From a virus, in IMG/VR virus record IMGVR_UViG_3300046820_001014, positions 1-64,000 of that record: 64,000 bases of DNA; one strand, 5' to 3'. Shown one piece after another: positions 1-9,892 of this stretch. Under the pieces are notes generated by a model. That model was not told the origin of the DNA, did no database searches, and saw only the letters and a program-made list of their open reading frames with translations. The translations under genes and the position numbers were made by a program. The stretch's first letter is position 1, and every line of letters begins with the position of its first letter.

Positions 1-10
1 GTTGTATTAA

Positions 11-45
11 TAGGAAGTGAGATTTTCTTGCTTTCTATTTTTTTT
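11..45 (+). terminator. Rho-independent terminator of an upstream gene
   Basis: Bases 11-22 pair with 26-37 over 12 base pairs (three of them G-U) around a TTT loop, and a run of eight T follows at 38-45. It would end transcription of a plus-strand gene lying left of the window. The remaining bases to 100 are an A-rich leader for the first gene. Confidence 0.7.
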
Positions 46-100
46 CAATAGATATTTGTAAAATTAAATTATTAAAAAACAACAAAAGATTTAAAACATT

Positions 101-961
101 ATGAAATATAGATTAAAAAGTTCTCCTAAAAGCTCATGGGGTTTTGTTAAAGGAGGTAAAAAGTATACACAGTTTGATAAAACTAAATATAGAGTAGTAG
201 CATATAAAGATATGTCTAATAACTTTATTACAGGCTTATCTAAAGACGATGAAAAGTATTTTGAAGAGAAACTAGGTAAACCTATGGGTTACTTTTCTGC
301 TAGAAGTAATTTTTGGTATGATAGTCCTATTGATTGTTTTGGTGAGATGCACCCAGGATTTTGGTATGATTATGAGGTAAACTTAGATGCTGAAGGAAAA
401 GATCAAGGTAAGATTATTGAGACAGGAGAAGCTGATATTGAGGAAGTATGGAATGAGTTAAGAATTAAGTTCTTAATGGTTAATCCTTCTGTAGCTTATA
501 ATAACTCTAACAATGCACAAGCTATGCTAGAACTATCTTCTCTTGCAGAAGTATCTAAACAGAAAGTTGAAAACAGAAGACATAAAGCTGAGGCTTATGC
601 TAAGTATCTCACCCTTACTCCGGAAGATAAGAGAAAATTCTTTACAGTTATTACTGGTAAAAGTGCTGCTAATCTTTTAGATTCTGCTATTGATGAGAGA
701 CTTACAGATTATATTGAGGGTTCTCCTACACAATCAGATACTCTAGTAGCACTTATTAATGATCCTTCTGTAGATGAGAAATATAAGTATAACCAACTAT
801 TCCTTGCAGGAAACATCATTAAAGATGCTAATGGTTATAAGTTTAATGGTATTCAATTAGGTTTTACATTTGATGAGGTTTATAAGTTCTTAAAAGATAA
901 GAAAAATCAAGAACTTAAAGATCTTATTAGTAAAGCGTATGATAAGATGCTAACAGTATAA
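101..961 (+). CDS. Virion-associated structural protein, unknown function
   Basis: This 286-residue protein opens the structural block after the terminator at 11-45 and is followed 3 bases later by a head-tail connector candidate. It is mixed alpha/beta with a charged helical middle (about residues 140-180) and no signal peptide or membrane segment. I recognise no catalytic motif. In crAss-like phages this position, between the capsid genes and the ring proteins, is held by head or neck components, so a virion role is inferred from position alone. The ATG at 101 is preceded by a long A-rich stretch typical of Bacteroidetes translation starts. Confidence 0.6.
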   Translation: MKYRLKSSPKSSWGFVKGGKKYTQFDKTKYRVVAYKDMSNNFITGLSKDDEKYFEEKLGKPMGYFSARSNFWYDSPIDCFGEMHPGFWYDYEVNLDAEGKDQGKIIETGEADIEEVWNELRIKFLMVNPSVAYNNSNNAQAMLELSSLAEVSKQKVENRRHKAEAYAKYLTLTPEDKRKFFTVITGKSAANLLDSAIDERLTDYIEGSPTQSDTLVALINDPSVDEKYKYNQLFLAGNIIKDANGYKFNGIQLGFTFDEVYKFLKDKKNQELKDLISKAYDKMLTV

Positions 962-964
962 GGT

Positions 965-1621
965 ATGAATATTATAGAATGGCATCAAGCATTTAAGGTA
1001 CAACTAGATACTCTAGATACACAGAGTGCTTTACGTTTACAACCTGAAGTGGTTGATGTCTTTCTAAATAAAGCTATCAATAAGATAATGATAGATCTTT
1101 ATGATTCTTATGAAGAGTCTCAGGAAATGTCTGATGCTATATCTTCACAAACAGTAATCTTAGAAATACCAAACCCAAGTTTTCCCTCACTTACTATAAC
1201 TCCAACCGGAGTTCCTAATCAATGGAAAGTAAGTATTCCTGATGAGTATTATCACCACTTACAATCTTATGCAACTCTTAAGATAGGTAATGCTACAGGA
1301 GTAGTAAGAACAGTTAAACAATTACTTGATACTGAGAATAAAGTATTAAGTAATCCCTTTGAGAGAGCTGATGATACAGAAGTTCCAATCTTCTTTAAAA
1401 ATGGTGGAATATATGTTTATACACCAGATGGATCTACTCTTGATAAATTTTCAATAACTTATCTAAAGAATCCTATTATTGTCTCGTATAAACAGAATAT
1501 CAGTAGTGATATTGATGAGTATCTTCATGAGAGAATCATTAATCTTGCAGTGATATATGCACTTGAGACTTATGGTTCTGAAAGGACACCATCTAAAGTG
1601 CAAATTAAAGATGTCAATTAA
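965..1621 (+). CDS. Head-tail connector / neck ring protein candidate
   Basis: This 218-residue protein has the layout of phage connector proteins: an N-terminal helical pair with FLNKAINKIMIDLYDSYE near residues 33-50, a beta-rich middle containing a PDEYYHH segment near 92-98, and a C-terminal helix. P22 gp4-like and crAss ring proteins share this kind of arrangement, and the gene sits among other neck genes. The identification rests on pattern and position rather than on a diagnostic motif. Its start lies 3 bases after the preceding stop, implying co-translation. Confidence 0.5.
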   Translation: MNIIEWHQAFKVQLDTLDTQSALRLQPEVVDVFLNKAINKIMIDLYDSYEESQEMSDAISSQTVILEIPNPSFPSLTITPTGVPNQWKVSIPDEYYHHLQSYATLKIGNATGVVRTVKQLLDTENKVLSNPFERADDTEVPIFFKNGGIYVYTPDGSTLDKFSITYLKNPIIVSYKQNISSDIDEYLHERIINLAVIYALETYGSERTPSKVQIKDVN

Positions 1622-1655
1622 AATAAATTTATAACTAAAAAACAAATTAAAAAAA

Positions 1656-2921
1656 ATGGAACTTTTAAAAGTTTTCGTAGGTGATGGGGCCAATACTGGA
1701 ACTACTGTTGCTACAATGGTAAAAGGAGACCTTCTGCTTCTTGATGCCACAACTTATGCTGCAGCTACTTCTGGTAGTACTGCAGTTGTAATTGCTGGTA
1801 AAAACGATAATGGGGTTTATTATTCTTCTCCAATTACTAACGCTAATGTACTTTACGCAAATCTTAAAAATGATGTTGCTGCAGTTGAGAAAGTAGTTAC
1901 TGCTGTTGTTGGTACTCTTGATGTAGTAGCTAATACTACTTACACTATTGGAGTACAAATTAAAGAAGATTTGAGGATGGGTACTTACAACAAGAATACT
2001 GAAATTCTTTCTTCTTATGTAGCTCCTCCTTCTATTGCTGGTCTTACTGACATTGTACTTAAAGCTGATATGGCTAGTACTATCGCTAAAGGATTTTCTG
2101 CTAACCCACTTACTTCTGCTGGCAGTCCTTCTCAACTTGTAAGGGCTATGAGAGTATTCACTGCTCTTCCAACTGGAGCTGAAGATACTGCAGCTACTTT
2201 TACATTAACGCCTGGTAGTAAACAAATTACTTGGGTTACTGGAACAGATACTCTTGCTGCAGGTGTTGTTGCTGGTGTTATTCTTAATCTTGGAGATAGT
2301 TGGTATCTTGTAGATAAAGTTGATAGTACTAATGGTATTATTACTCTTGATACTGCTTATCAAGGAACTAATACTACTGCTACAAAAAATGCTACAGAAG
2401 CTATTACTACTGCTTTTTATGTACCTGTTGCTAATTATCCTGATGGATTCACTTTTAAATTCACTGCAATTGCTCAAACTCAGCAAAACAGATATGATCA
2501 ATTTAGAATGACTGAATTTATAGTTATCACTCCTAAAGGATTTGATACTTCACTTGCTACTTCACTTGTAGTTACAGAAACAGCTGCAACTCAGCCAATT
2601 GGTTCTTATCGTCAAGTTAGGGATCTTGAAGAAAAAGCTTATACTAATAGTAATCCTTTGATTAACTATAGAGAGTTTCCTTTTCAAGATTTTGCTCTTA
2701 ACGCAAATCCTACTGTAAATACTTATGATATTTTTACAATTACTTATAATGCTGCATCAGGTTATAATTATTTGCAATCTTCAGGAAAAGTATTTCCACA
2801 AACTGTAGTGGTTGCTGCTCCTGCTCAATCAAGTGGTCAATTTGATAGAGGAGCATCAGGAAGTTTTGCAAATCTTTTTGATGCTTGGTATTCTGGTGCA
2901 AATATTTTTGCAGATATCTAA
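1656..2921 (+). CDS. Abundant virion structural protein candidate (auxiliary capsid or similar)
   Basis: The 421-residue product is rich in Ala, Thr, Val and Ser, nearly free of Cys, and predicted mostly beta, as expected of a capsid-coating or tail-coat protein. It has its own A-rich leader (1622-1655, with a run of eight A before the start), its codon use is dominated by GCT, ACT and GTT, and it is followed at once by a strong terminator at 2945-2977. Those traits fit a highly expressed gene. In crAss-like phages an auxiliary capsid protein is encoded near the neck genes, so that is my preferred reading, but a major tail component cannot be excluded. Confidence 0.5.
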   Translation: MELLKVFVGDGANTGTTVATMVKGDLLLLDATTYAAATSGSTAVVIAGKNDNGVYYSSPITNANVLYANLKNDVAAVEKVVTAVVGTLDVVANTTYTIGVQIKEDLRMGTYNKNTEILSSYVAPPSIAGLTDIVLKADMASTIAKGFSANPLTSAGSPSQLVRAMRVFTALPTGAEDTAATFTLTPGSKQITWVTGTDTLAAGVVAGVILNLGDSWYLVDKVDSTNGIITLDTAYQGTNTTATKNATEAITTAFYVPVANYPDGFTFKFTAIAQTQQNRYDQFRMTEFIVITPKGFDTSLATSLVVTETAATQPIGSYRQVRDLEEKAYTNSNPLINYREFPFQDFALNANPTVNTYDIFTITYNAASGYNYLQSSGKVFPQTVVVAAPAQSSGQFDRGASGSFANLFDAWYSGANIFADI

Positions 2922-2944
2922 GAAATAACGTAAACTCAAAATTT

Positions 2945-2977
2945 AAGAGGGAGGAGAAATCTTCCCTCTTTCTTTTT
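2945..2977 (+). terminator. Strong Rho-independent terminator after the 421-aa structural gene
   Basis: An 11-base-pair stem (2945-2955 with 2960-2970, one G-T pair) closes on a GAAA tetraloop at 2956-2959 and is followed by TCTTTTT. It is one of the most GC-rich hairpins in the window and separates the 421-aa gene from the next unit at 3000. Confidence 0.9.
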
Positions 2978-2983
2978 ATATAC

Positions 2984-2993
2984 TTTCGTATAA
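2984..2993 (+). promoter_or_regulatory. Promoter-like TTTCGTATAA element before the gene at 3000
   Basis: CGTATAA occupies 2987-2993, between the terminator at 2945-2977 and the ATG at 3000, with exactly 6 bases before the ATG. The same heptamer occurs at the same distance before the genes at 33080 and 34509. Lying directly after a terminator makes a promoter role likely. If it acts as a -10 box the transcript would be nearly leaderless. Confidence 0.5.
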
Positions 2994-2999
2994 AAACAT

Positions 3000-3656
3000 A
3001 TGTTACTATCTAAGATAATATATACCATTCAAGAACTTAGAAGCAAGTTCTCTCAATCAGATGATAACCCACTCTCTGATAGACAAGTACTATTTATCTT
3101 GAATTACTACAGATCTTTTCTTATTAGACAAGATATGGAAAAAGGTAGACCTTTATCTCCATTTATTATACAAGAGTTAACTTTAGATTTAGAGAAGGTA
3201 GATAAGGGTATTGGCTTTGTTACTAAGGATATGATTCTTAGAACTAAGATTACTATACCTAAGCCTATTGAAGGTCATATGCATGATTACTTAACTTATG
3301 TAGGTAGAGCAGATTTTGAAGATAGATGGACACAATTAGATTTACAGTCTCTAAAGTCAGTAAGCTATACTAGACACGCAGGTAGGTTTCCTAGATGGTT
3401 TGCTAGAGAGAACTTTATATATGTTAAGTTTCCTCCTACATGTACAACTAGTAAAGTATTAATTAGAGGAGTATTTGAGGAGCCAGAGTTAGTTGCAAAG
3501 TTAGCTGGTAAGATAACTCCTTTTGTAGGACAAGAGTGGGACTATCCTATCTCTAATAATATGTTATCTACTATCATTAGAATGCTTGAGGAATCAGAGT
3601 TTAAGTTTACCTTTGCTATTCCTAAAGACCATGAAAATGATGGAAGTCAACAGTAA
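3000..3656 (+). CDS. Neck ring / head-tail connector family protein
   Basis: This 218-residue protein begins with a helical segment carrying the pattern D-N-P-L-S-D-R-Q-V-x-F-x-L-N-x-Y-R (about residues 21-37) followed by L-I-R-Q. That pattern is common to crAss-like and related Bacteroidetes phage connector proteins. It is the first gene after the terminator at 2945-2977 and overlaps the next gene by about 26 bases. A role in the neck between portal and tail is inferred from family pattern and position. No enzyme motif is visible. Confidence 0.55.
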   Translation: MLLSKIIYTIQELRSKFSQSDDNPLSDRQVLFILNYYRSFLIRQDMEKGRPLSPFIIQELTLDLEKVDKGIGFVTKDMILRTKITIPKPIEGHMHDYLTYVGRADFEDRWTQLDLQSLKSVSYTRHAGRFPRWFARENFIYVKFPPTCTTSKVLIRGVFEEPELVAKLAGKITPFVGQEWDYPISNNMLSTIIRMLEESEFKFTFAIPKDHENDGSQQ

Positions 3657-4098
3657 GGGAAATTTCCTTGCTGTACACCCTAACCTAAAAGATCTGCCTT
3701 ATGATAAAATCATTAAGGAGTTTCAGAAAGTATTATACTCTCACCTATTTAAAGGTAAGACTATAGAAACTTATATAGGTACTTTTGAAGTAATAAGGTT
3801 TAAACCTATGAGAGAGTTTAAGAAGAAACCTATAGACTTTAAAGCAACTAGAGAAGAAGGGTTTACTATCAGGCACTTAAATGAGCATACTAATGGTTAT
3901 GCTTGTATGCTAAACTTTACTCCTAAACCTTTCTTTAGTAGATATAAGTTTAAGACAGTTAGAGTCTTAGCTAGGTCTCTTGCTGCTTATATACTTCAGA
4001 ATACAGAAGCGTATAAGTTATATTATGAAGTTAGCAAATATAAATACAGTAATATACAGGCTGGAACAACTGGTAGTGGAGCCACTCCCAATAGCTGA
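3631..4098 (+). CDS. Conserved structural/assembly protein, basic
   Basis: The reading frame is open from 3586, but the likely start is one of the ATGs at 3631, 3637 or 3640, which limits overlap with the previous gene to under 30 bases. The roughly 155-residue product is lysine/arginine-rich with an early helix (KEFQKVLYSHLF), a short beta element (YIGTFEVIRF) and a later helix. This resembles a family of small phage assembly proteins seen next to neck genes. Function is unknown. It overlaps the next gene by about 74 bases. Confidence 0.5.
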   Translation: MKMMEVNSKGNFLAVHPNLKDLPYDKIIKEFQKVLYSHLFKGKTIETYIGTFEVIRFKPMREFKKKPIDFKATREEGFTIRHLNEHTNGYACMLNFTPKPFFSRYKFKTVRVLARSLAAYILQNTEAYKLYYEVSKYKYSNIQAGTTGSGATPNS

Positions 4099-4834
4099 TT
4101 GTTATGAATGGATAGCTGCTGCATTACAGCATATTGGTGGAGATTATCCACAAGTTCTAAAAGATAAAGATCTTGAGATTGTTGATTATAGGGCAGAACT
4201 TCCTTGTGATTTAGTTAATTTTTTAAGACTATTAAAGGTTGAAACTCCTGATGGACAACAAGAAACTTTTGTAGAAGAAACTAGGCTTCCTAATTATCTA
4301 GAGACTTCTTATATCTATGCTAATAGGAGAGTAAACTTTTATGATCCTACACAACAGTATAATCCCTTTAATAACTCTATTAGACACTCAGTTAATAACT
4401 GGTTAACTCCTGAGAATGATTTAACTTGGAACTCAGTTCTTGATTATAGAATTGAGAATAACCACTTCCTATTTAATCTTGAGAAAGGAACTATTACTAT
4501 ACAGTACTGGGCTATTCCTACAGATGAGAATGAGTTACCAATGATTCCAGATACAGAAGCTTTTATAGAAGCTCTAATGTGGTATTGCTGTAAACAATTA
4601 TCCTATCAAGGATACAAGTTTAAGAACCCAGAGTTTAAGATGATGTTCTTTGAACAGAAGTGGAATAGGTATTGCTTACAAGCTAGAACAGAAGGTAGAA
4701 TGCCAGACATTCACATGCTACAAAGACTCTCTAATGAGAACATGAGGTTACTACCTATTACTAACCATTACTATACCTCATTCAGGTACTTGGGAATTAT
4801 GCAACAACAAAATAGACATGGTAGATTTAGATAA
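4025..4834 (+). CDS. Neck/tail ring protein candidate (P22 gp4 or tail-tube-A-like)
   Basis: The frame is open from 3980, but the ATG at 4025 is the better start because it leaves the conserved N-terminus (LVVEPLP, then CYEWIAAALQHIG) intact and shortens the overlap. That segment is a recurrent signature of crAss-like neck proteins. The rest is beta-rich with a helical C-terminal third, about 269 residues in all. It lies just upstream of the muzzle gene, matching the neck-then-muzzle order of crAss-like genomes. Exact ring assignment is not possible by eye. Confidence 0.55.
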   Translation: MKLANINTVIYRLEQLVVEPLPIADCYEWIAAALQHIGGDYPQVLKDKDLEIVDYRAELPCDLVNFLRLLKVETPDGQQETFVEETRLPNYLETSYIYANRRVNFYDPTQQYNPFNNSIRHSVNNWLTPENDLTWNSVLDYRIENNHFLFNLEKGTITIQYWAIPTDENELPMIPDTEAFIEALMWYCCKQLSYQGYKFKNPEFKMMFFEQKWNRYCLQARTEGRMPDIHMLQRLSNENMRLLPITNHYYTSFRYLGIMQQQNRHGRFR

Positions 4835-4837
4835 GAT

Positions 4838-7800
4838 ATGGAAGGAGTAAATAGTTTTGAGAAAGGTTTACATAGGACTAATAGTCCTGTAGAACAACCA
4901 GAAGGTAGCTATGTAGATGCCCTTAACTGGATTAGAAATGATAGTGGTAGATTAGTTAATGAAGAACTAGAAGAGCTTGTTAGAACTCTTCCTAACTCTA
5001 ATTATGAGCTGCTAGGACATACTCCTGTTAATGATTTATTTGTATGTTTATTTAGTGTTGGTCAAACATATTCAGAAATAGGTACTTTTAAAAAAGGAGT
5101 TTACGTACCTATTTTTAATGATATTAATCATAGTTATAAATTAAACTTTCAAAAAGAAATAGATTGTGTAGCTAGAATAAATAATCAAAATCAAACAATT
5201 GTATATTTTGTAGAAGAAGGTAATCCTATTAGAAGGTTTAATTTAGATACTTATAGTCCAACAAATAATACATACAATACTCTAGAAGATTTTAATCTTC
5301 AGTTAACCTTTAAAATGCCTTATTGTACACTAAAAGTTACTGAAGATACAGGAGGGTTATCCTCAGGAGTATACTCAATAGTTTTAAGGTATAGAGATGA
5401 AGCTAATAATAAAACTACTTGTAATATTCCAACAAAGTTTATCTCAATAACAGATGATGCTGCACCAATTATTAATGGTAAAAACTTTAGTGATTCTATT
5501 GATGGCTGTGCACCTGAGACTATTACTTCTAAAAGTATAGACATTACTTTAAAACATGTTGATACAAACTATAAGTTTATAGAGGTTATAGTTATTACTT
5601 ATATTGGAATTGCTAATAATCTTACAATTAAAAGTTTAGGTATTTATCCTAATATAAATAATAGTGTAATTAGTTTTTCATCATTACTTCAATTACAAGA
5701 CTCAGTACCTACTGAAGAAATAACTGAGGTTCCAACATTTTATAATACTGCAAAATCAATAGAACAAAAAGATAATGTATTAATACTATCAAACCTAACT
5801 TCTAAAAGATATGATGAAGATTTTCAAAAAGTTGCTGATAATATTGATTTATTCTGGTCTGTAAAAAAATATGACTTACAATCTCCAAGAGCTATAAACT
5901 CTATAGCTAGAACAGAACTAAATAGATCTGATGTTTGGGATTATAGGGTAAATTATAATGGTTATGGTGCAAGTGGTGATAATGCACCAACTATTGAATT
6001 ACCAAGAGATCAAGTAGGTAATAATACAGTTGATAGTACAGATTTTTGGCAAAGTAATATATATCAAGATCCTACTATTCTAAAAGGATTTACTAGAGGA
6101 GAAGTATATTCATTCTCAATTACTCCAATATTTAAAGATGGTAGTGTAGGGTTTGCTTATCATATTCCTGGAAAAGTTTCTAATAATCCTTTATTACAAA
6201 AACTAGAACCTTGGGTATCTTCAGAAGATTATCCTGACTATATGAATAAACCTTCTGGTACTAAAATTCAACATCATAAAATGCCAGATTTTAATAGAAC
6301 TGGTCCATTAGGAGGGCATAATTTTAGTGGATATGATTATACAGGAAGTTTTATAAATGTTTTACAAGTTGAGGCAAAGAATGTAAACTTTGGTTCTTTA
6401 ACTTCTTTAATTCAAGGTTATGTAATTGGTTATCAACAAAGAAATTCTGATTTAAATACTAGAATAATTGATTATGGTTTTATGAGACCATACTTAAAAG
6501 CGAAAAAAAGTGATAAGTATAGAAACTCTTTTTTTACAGGAAACTCATATTATTTTAGTTATTATACACCCGGAGATGTTGGACAATCTGATTCATGGTC
6601 TGCACAAGAATCTTTTAAGGCAAACTCACCATATGCTCAATACTATTCTATTGATACCTTATATTTAAATAAACAATTAACTTCTAGTTATTCTATTCAA
6701 GAAATTGGAAATGGAATAAATCTTATACCTAATTTATATTCAAATGCAGTAAAATCTTCAAGTCTTCCTTTATTAATAGCAAAAAATCAAACAACTGCAA
6801 AACAAGCTTTTTTGTATTTATTTTTTGAAGAAGGGAAAACTACATTTATTAGTAACCCTCCTATTAAAAAAATCGATAATACTGAGTATGTACCAAACAT
6901 ATTTAATGATGCTTCTACAACATTTATAGGAGGTTCTAATCAACCTATTGGTATTAAACAAACTTCTAGATTCTGGCATATAGAAGTAGAAACTGGTTTA
7001 AAAGCATTTAGTGATGTAGCAATTTCAGATCAAAATGCAGCTACTAGATCTCATCAATATAGAGTACATCAAAATGAAGGAGGTACTAGTGATGATGTGA
7101 TGCAAATTAATAATTCTCCAAGTATCAGATTAACTAGAATTGTTAATGATATTGGTTTTCAATATGGAAGACTTGAGAATGCTGAATATATACCATCTAT
7201 TGTAGTATTTGATGATCAAACTTTAAATACTGGAACTACTTCACTTCTTCTTGAGGGAGATACTTATGTATGTAAAACTTTTATGAGAAAGTGGGACTTA
7301 CTTCATAGTGCAGGTGAAAATATTGTTTCTGAAGAAGCTGATGATGTTATTGAATGGTTAGATGCTCATATGCTTATAGGTATGTATACTGAGACTAAAA
7401 ATAATTTAACATTAAGATATAAAGAAATTAATGGACCTGATTATTATCCTAAGTATAGAAAGATATGGGGAGCAGATGCTAATAATGCAGGTATTATGAA
7501 TGCTCCTTATGCTTCAGATACTTTCTCATATAATAAACAATATTCTGCACTTAGTAACATTAAAGTTAATATAGCAGAACCTTTATTTTTTACAGATGTT
7601 ACACAGTATCCTAATAGAAGTATATACTCTAATAAATCTTTTGAGAGTGAGTTAGTAGATCAGTATAGAATATTTCCTACTAATCAGTTTCATGATATAC
7701 CTAAAGATAGAGGAGTTATTACAGATACATTTGTATTTAATAATAACTTCTTTCATCATACAGAATTTGGATTATGGCAATCTTACTTTAATCCTAATAC

Positions 7801-8782
7801 AACTCAATCTACTTCTCAAGGAGAGATAGTTCTTGGTAATGGTGGAATATTTCAAATACCATCTAAGCTTGTACTTGATATTAAAGGAGGTTACATGGGT
7901 ACTAATGATAAGAGTGGTACTAATACCCCATTTGGTAGAGTATTTCTTGATCATTATCAAGGTAAAGTATTCTTATTTGCAGGTGAAGCTCCAGTAGAAA
8001 TATCTGATTTAGGATTATTTGAGTTTTTTAGAGGATTTGTAAATACTAATGATAAGTATTGTATGGGTTATGATTGGGCTAATAAGAGGCTTTTGATTAG
8101 TAACATTAATAAAGATAGAGCAATCTCTTTTTATCCTAAGACCCAAACATGGACATCTAGACATACCTTTGCTCCTACATCTTATCTTACACTTAATAGA
8201 GAATCTTATGCTTGGAGAAATCTTAATACTTCTTTCTACAACTTAACTAATTCTCAAGGAATTAGAAAAGATTCTTATATAACTTTTGTAGAGAATACTC
8301 AACCTGATGCATTTAAAAGATTTGATAAAATAGAAATAAATACTATGTCAGGAGGCAATCAAGGTATATTTGATCCAGGTTCTATTCCTGATGTTAGTAG
8401 TTATACATTCTTAGATAAATCTTTTACTCATATTCATTGTTGGACAGATAGACAAAATAGTACTGAATTGGAGTTTGCATATTCTCATGATTATAATACT
8501 AACTTTTTAAATGGTTATGATAATAATAAAGTACCTCTTGTTTATTATAAAAATTCATTTCATGCTGAGTTTCCATTAGATGCAGTTGTAAATCCTTATG
8601 TTAATATATTTGATAATAATAATTTACAAACTTCTGCAACTTTTAAATCTCATATGAAAGGTAAGTTTTTGTATACTAAGCTATCGTATAAAAATACAGT
8701 TAATAATGGGCTTAATATTCCCCCTGATAAACCTTTAGTATTAAACTACATTAAAACTTACTTTAAATCTACTGTAGCATAA
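4838..8782 (+). CDS. Tail muzzle / stabilisation protein, P22 gp10-like
   Basis: This 1314-residue, mostly beta protein starts with a characteristic N-terminus (FEKGLHRTNSP, then GSYVDALNWIRND at about 24-36) shared by the crAss-like stabilisation proteins related to P22 gp10, called the muzzle in the phicrAss001 structure. In that structure muzzle subunits close the distal end of the tail and hold cargo proteins before ejection. Its length, low Cys content, many Tyr/Asn-rich beta strands and position after the ring genes all fit. Its end overlaps the start of the next gene by one base. Confidence 0.75.
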   Translation: MEGVNSFEKGLHRTNSPVEQPEGSYVDALNWIRNDSGRLVNEELEELVRTLPNSNYELLGHTPVNDLFVCLFSVGQTYSEIGTFKKGVYVPIFNDINHSYKLNFQKEIDCVARINNQNQTIVYFVEEGNPIRRFNLDTYSPTNNTYNTLEDFNLQLTFKMPYCTLKVTEDTGGLSSGVYSIVLRYRDEANNKTTCNIPTKFISITDDAAPIINGKNFSDSIDGCAPETITSKSIDITLKHVDTNYKFIEVIVITYIGIANNLTIKSLGIYPNINNSVISFSSLLQLQDSVPTEEITEVPTFYNTAKSIEQKDNVLILSNLTSKRYDEDFQKVADNIDLFWSVKKYDLQSPRAINSIARTELNRSDVWDYRVNYNGYGASGDNAPTIELPRDQVGNNTVDSTDFWQSNIYQDPTILKGFTRGEVYSFSITPIFKDGSVGFAYHIPGKVSNNPLLQKLEPWVSSEDYPDYMNKPSGTKIQHHKMPDFNRTGPLGGHNFSGYDYTGSFINVLQVEAKNVNFGSLTSLIQGYVIGYQQRNSDLNTRIIDYGFMRPYLKAKKSDKYRNSFFTGNSYYFSYYTPGDVGQSDSWSAQESFKANSPYAQYYSIDTLYLNKQLTSSYSIQEIGNGINLIPNLYSNAVKSSSLPLLIAKNQTTAKQAFLYLFFEEGKTTFISNPPIKKIDNTEYVPNIFNDASTTFIGGSNQPIGIKQTSRFWHIEVETGLKAFSDVAISDQNAATRSHQYRVHQNEGGTSDDVMQINNSPSIRLTRIVNDIGFQYGRLENAEYIPSIVVFDDQTLNTGTTSLLLEGDTYVCKTFMRKWDLLHSAGENIVSEEADDVIEWLDAHMLIGMYTETKNNLTLRYKEINGPDYYPKYRKIWGADANNAGIMNAPYASDTFSYNKQYSALSNIKVNIAEPLFFTDVTQYPNRSIYSNKSFESELVDQYRIFPTNQFHDIPKDRGVITDTFVFNNNFFHHTEFGLWQSYFNPNTTQSTSQGEIVLGNGGIFQIPSKLVLDIKGGYMGTNDKSGTNTPFGRVFLDHYQGKVFLFAGEAPVEISDLGLFEFFRGFVNTNDKYCMGYDWANKRLLISNINKDRAISFYPKTQTWTSRHTFAPTSYLTLNRESYAWRNLNTSFYNLTNSQGIRKDSYITFVENTQPDAFKRFDKIEINTMSGGNQGIFDPGSIPDVSSYTFLDKSFTHIHCWTDRQNSTELEFAYSHDYNTNFLNGYDNNKVPLVYYKNSFHAEFPLDAVVNPYVNIFDNNNLQTSATFKSHMKGKFLYTKLSYKNTVNNGLNIPPDKPLVLNYIKTYFKSTVA

Positions 8783-9882
8783 TGAAAAATAAAAGAAAAT
8801 ATAAATTCAATAGTGGTATTCAGCAGATTGCAATGGATACTCCAGACTACAGTAAAGCTTATGAATTGCAAGCTGAAGAAGGAGCTAAGAATCAAAAAAT
8901 ACAAAATGCTGCAGGTATGCTTGCAGGACAATATAAAGGAGTTGCTGATGTTGCTAATATGGCAGGAAGTGTAATTAAGAGTCGTAGTAAAAGGAAAGGA
9001 GGAGCACAACTAGGTGGAGCTGTAGCTACAGGTGGAGCAGCTGGAGCAGCAGGGTTTAATATAGGAAATAAGATAGCACCAGGACTAGGTGGACTTATAG
9101 GAGGAGGAATTGGTTTAATAGGAGGTGGAATTTATGGAGCTTCTAAATCAGGTAAAGAATATACTGAAGGTAAAAGATTACAAGCAGAAGCTGATAGACA
9201 AGCTGAGTGGGATAATTATAATAAAGGTTTTAATATTAATGGATCAGCTACTGATGCACAAGCAAGAGTAGCTAAGAAAGGTAAGTATAAACTTAAGACT
9301 AAAGAACAAGCTAGAAGAATTGAGTTTGAAAAAGATGAACTTATTCTTGGTCCTAAAAAAGCTGATGGTACTAGAGATAAAATATTTATGTCTAAAAATG
9401 GTCCTACACATGAAGAAGGGGGAATTCCTGGTGTAGTTGTACCTAAAAAAATGTATACTAGTGGTACTAAACAACTTATGTCTCAAAGAAAACCTTATAA
9501 AAATCCAGAAATTACACCCCCTACTCCATATGAGTTATTACCTAAACCTCCAAAAAGCAGATATGAAAAAGGAGATAAGTATGTAAAAGTTTATGCTGAA
9601 GGTAGTAAAGGAGTATCCTTAGCTTTTAGTAGGGGAGAAAAAGATCCTAAAGGAGGATTAACTCAGAAAGGTGTAGACAAATATAACAGAGCTACTGGAG
9701 GTAATCTAAAAATGGCTGTTACTACACCTCCATCTAAACTTAAAGCTGGTAGTAAAGCTGCTAATCGTAGAAAGAGTTTTTGTAGTCGAATGAAAGGTAT
9801 GAAATCTAAATTAACTTCTGCTAAAACAGCAAATGATCCTAATAGTAGAATTAATAAAAGCTTAAGGAAATGGAATTGCTAA
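8782..9882 (+). CDS. Virion cargo-type protein with glycine zipper and DUF6321-like C-terminus
   Basis: The 366-residue protein has a Gly/Ala-rich stretch at about residues 75-120 that looks like a membrane-active glycine zipper. A GPTHEEGGI segment near 210 is common in cargo proteins of Bacteroidetes phages. The basic C-terminus carries R-R-K-S-F-C-S-R-M-K-G-M and ends in S-L-R-K-W-N-C, a pattern widespread in phages (DUF6321-like). The features suggest an internal virion protein that is ejected and may insert in the host envelope. That role is inference; the motifs are seen. Confidence 0.6.
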   Translation: MKNKRKYKFNSGIQQIAMDTPDYSKAYELQAEEGAKNQKIQNAAGMLAGQYKGVADVANMAGSVIKSRSKRKGGAQLGGAVATGGAAGAAGFNIGNKIAPGLGGLIGGGIGLIGGGIYGASKSGKEYTEGKRLQAEADRQAEWDNYNKGFNINGSATDAQARVAKKGKYKLKTKEQARRIEFEKDELILGPKKADGTRDKIFMSKNGPTHEEGGIPGVVVPKKMYTSGTKQLMSQRKPYKNPEITPPTPYELLPKPPKSRYEKGDKYVKVYAEGSKGVSLAFSRGEKDPKGGLTQKGVDKYNRATGGNLKMAVTTPPSKLKAGSKAANRRKSFCSRMKGMKSKLTSAKTANDPNSRINKSLRKWNC

Positions 9883-9892
9883 ATTTGCAAAT

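Noticed and set aside
1463-2135. Minus-strand open reading frames across 1463-1750 and 1665-2135
   Set aside because: They are antisense to the structural genes at 965-2921 and are rich in Ser/Asn/Tyr/Ile, as expected from reversed AT-rich coding sequence. There is no plausible leader or domain.
3586-3630. Start of the 170-aa frame at 3586
   Set aside because: It would overlap the previous gene by 71 bases with no conserved sequence; the ATG cluster at 3631-3640 is a better start.
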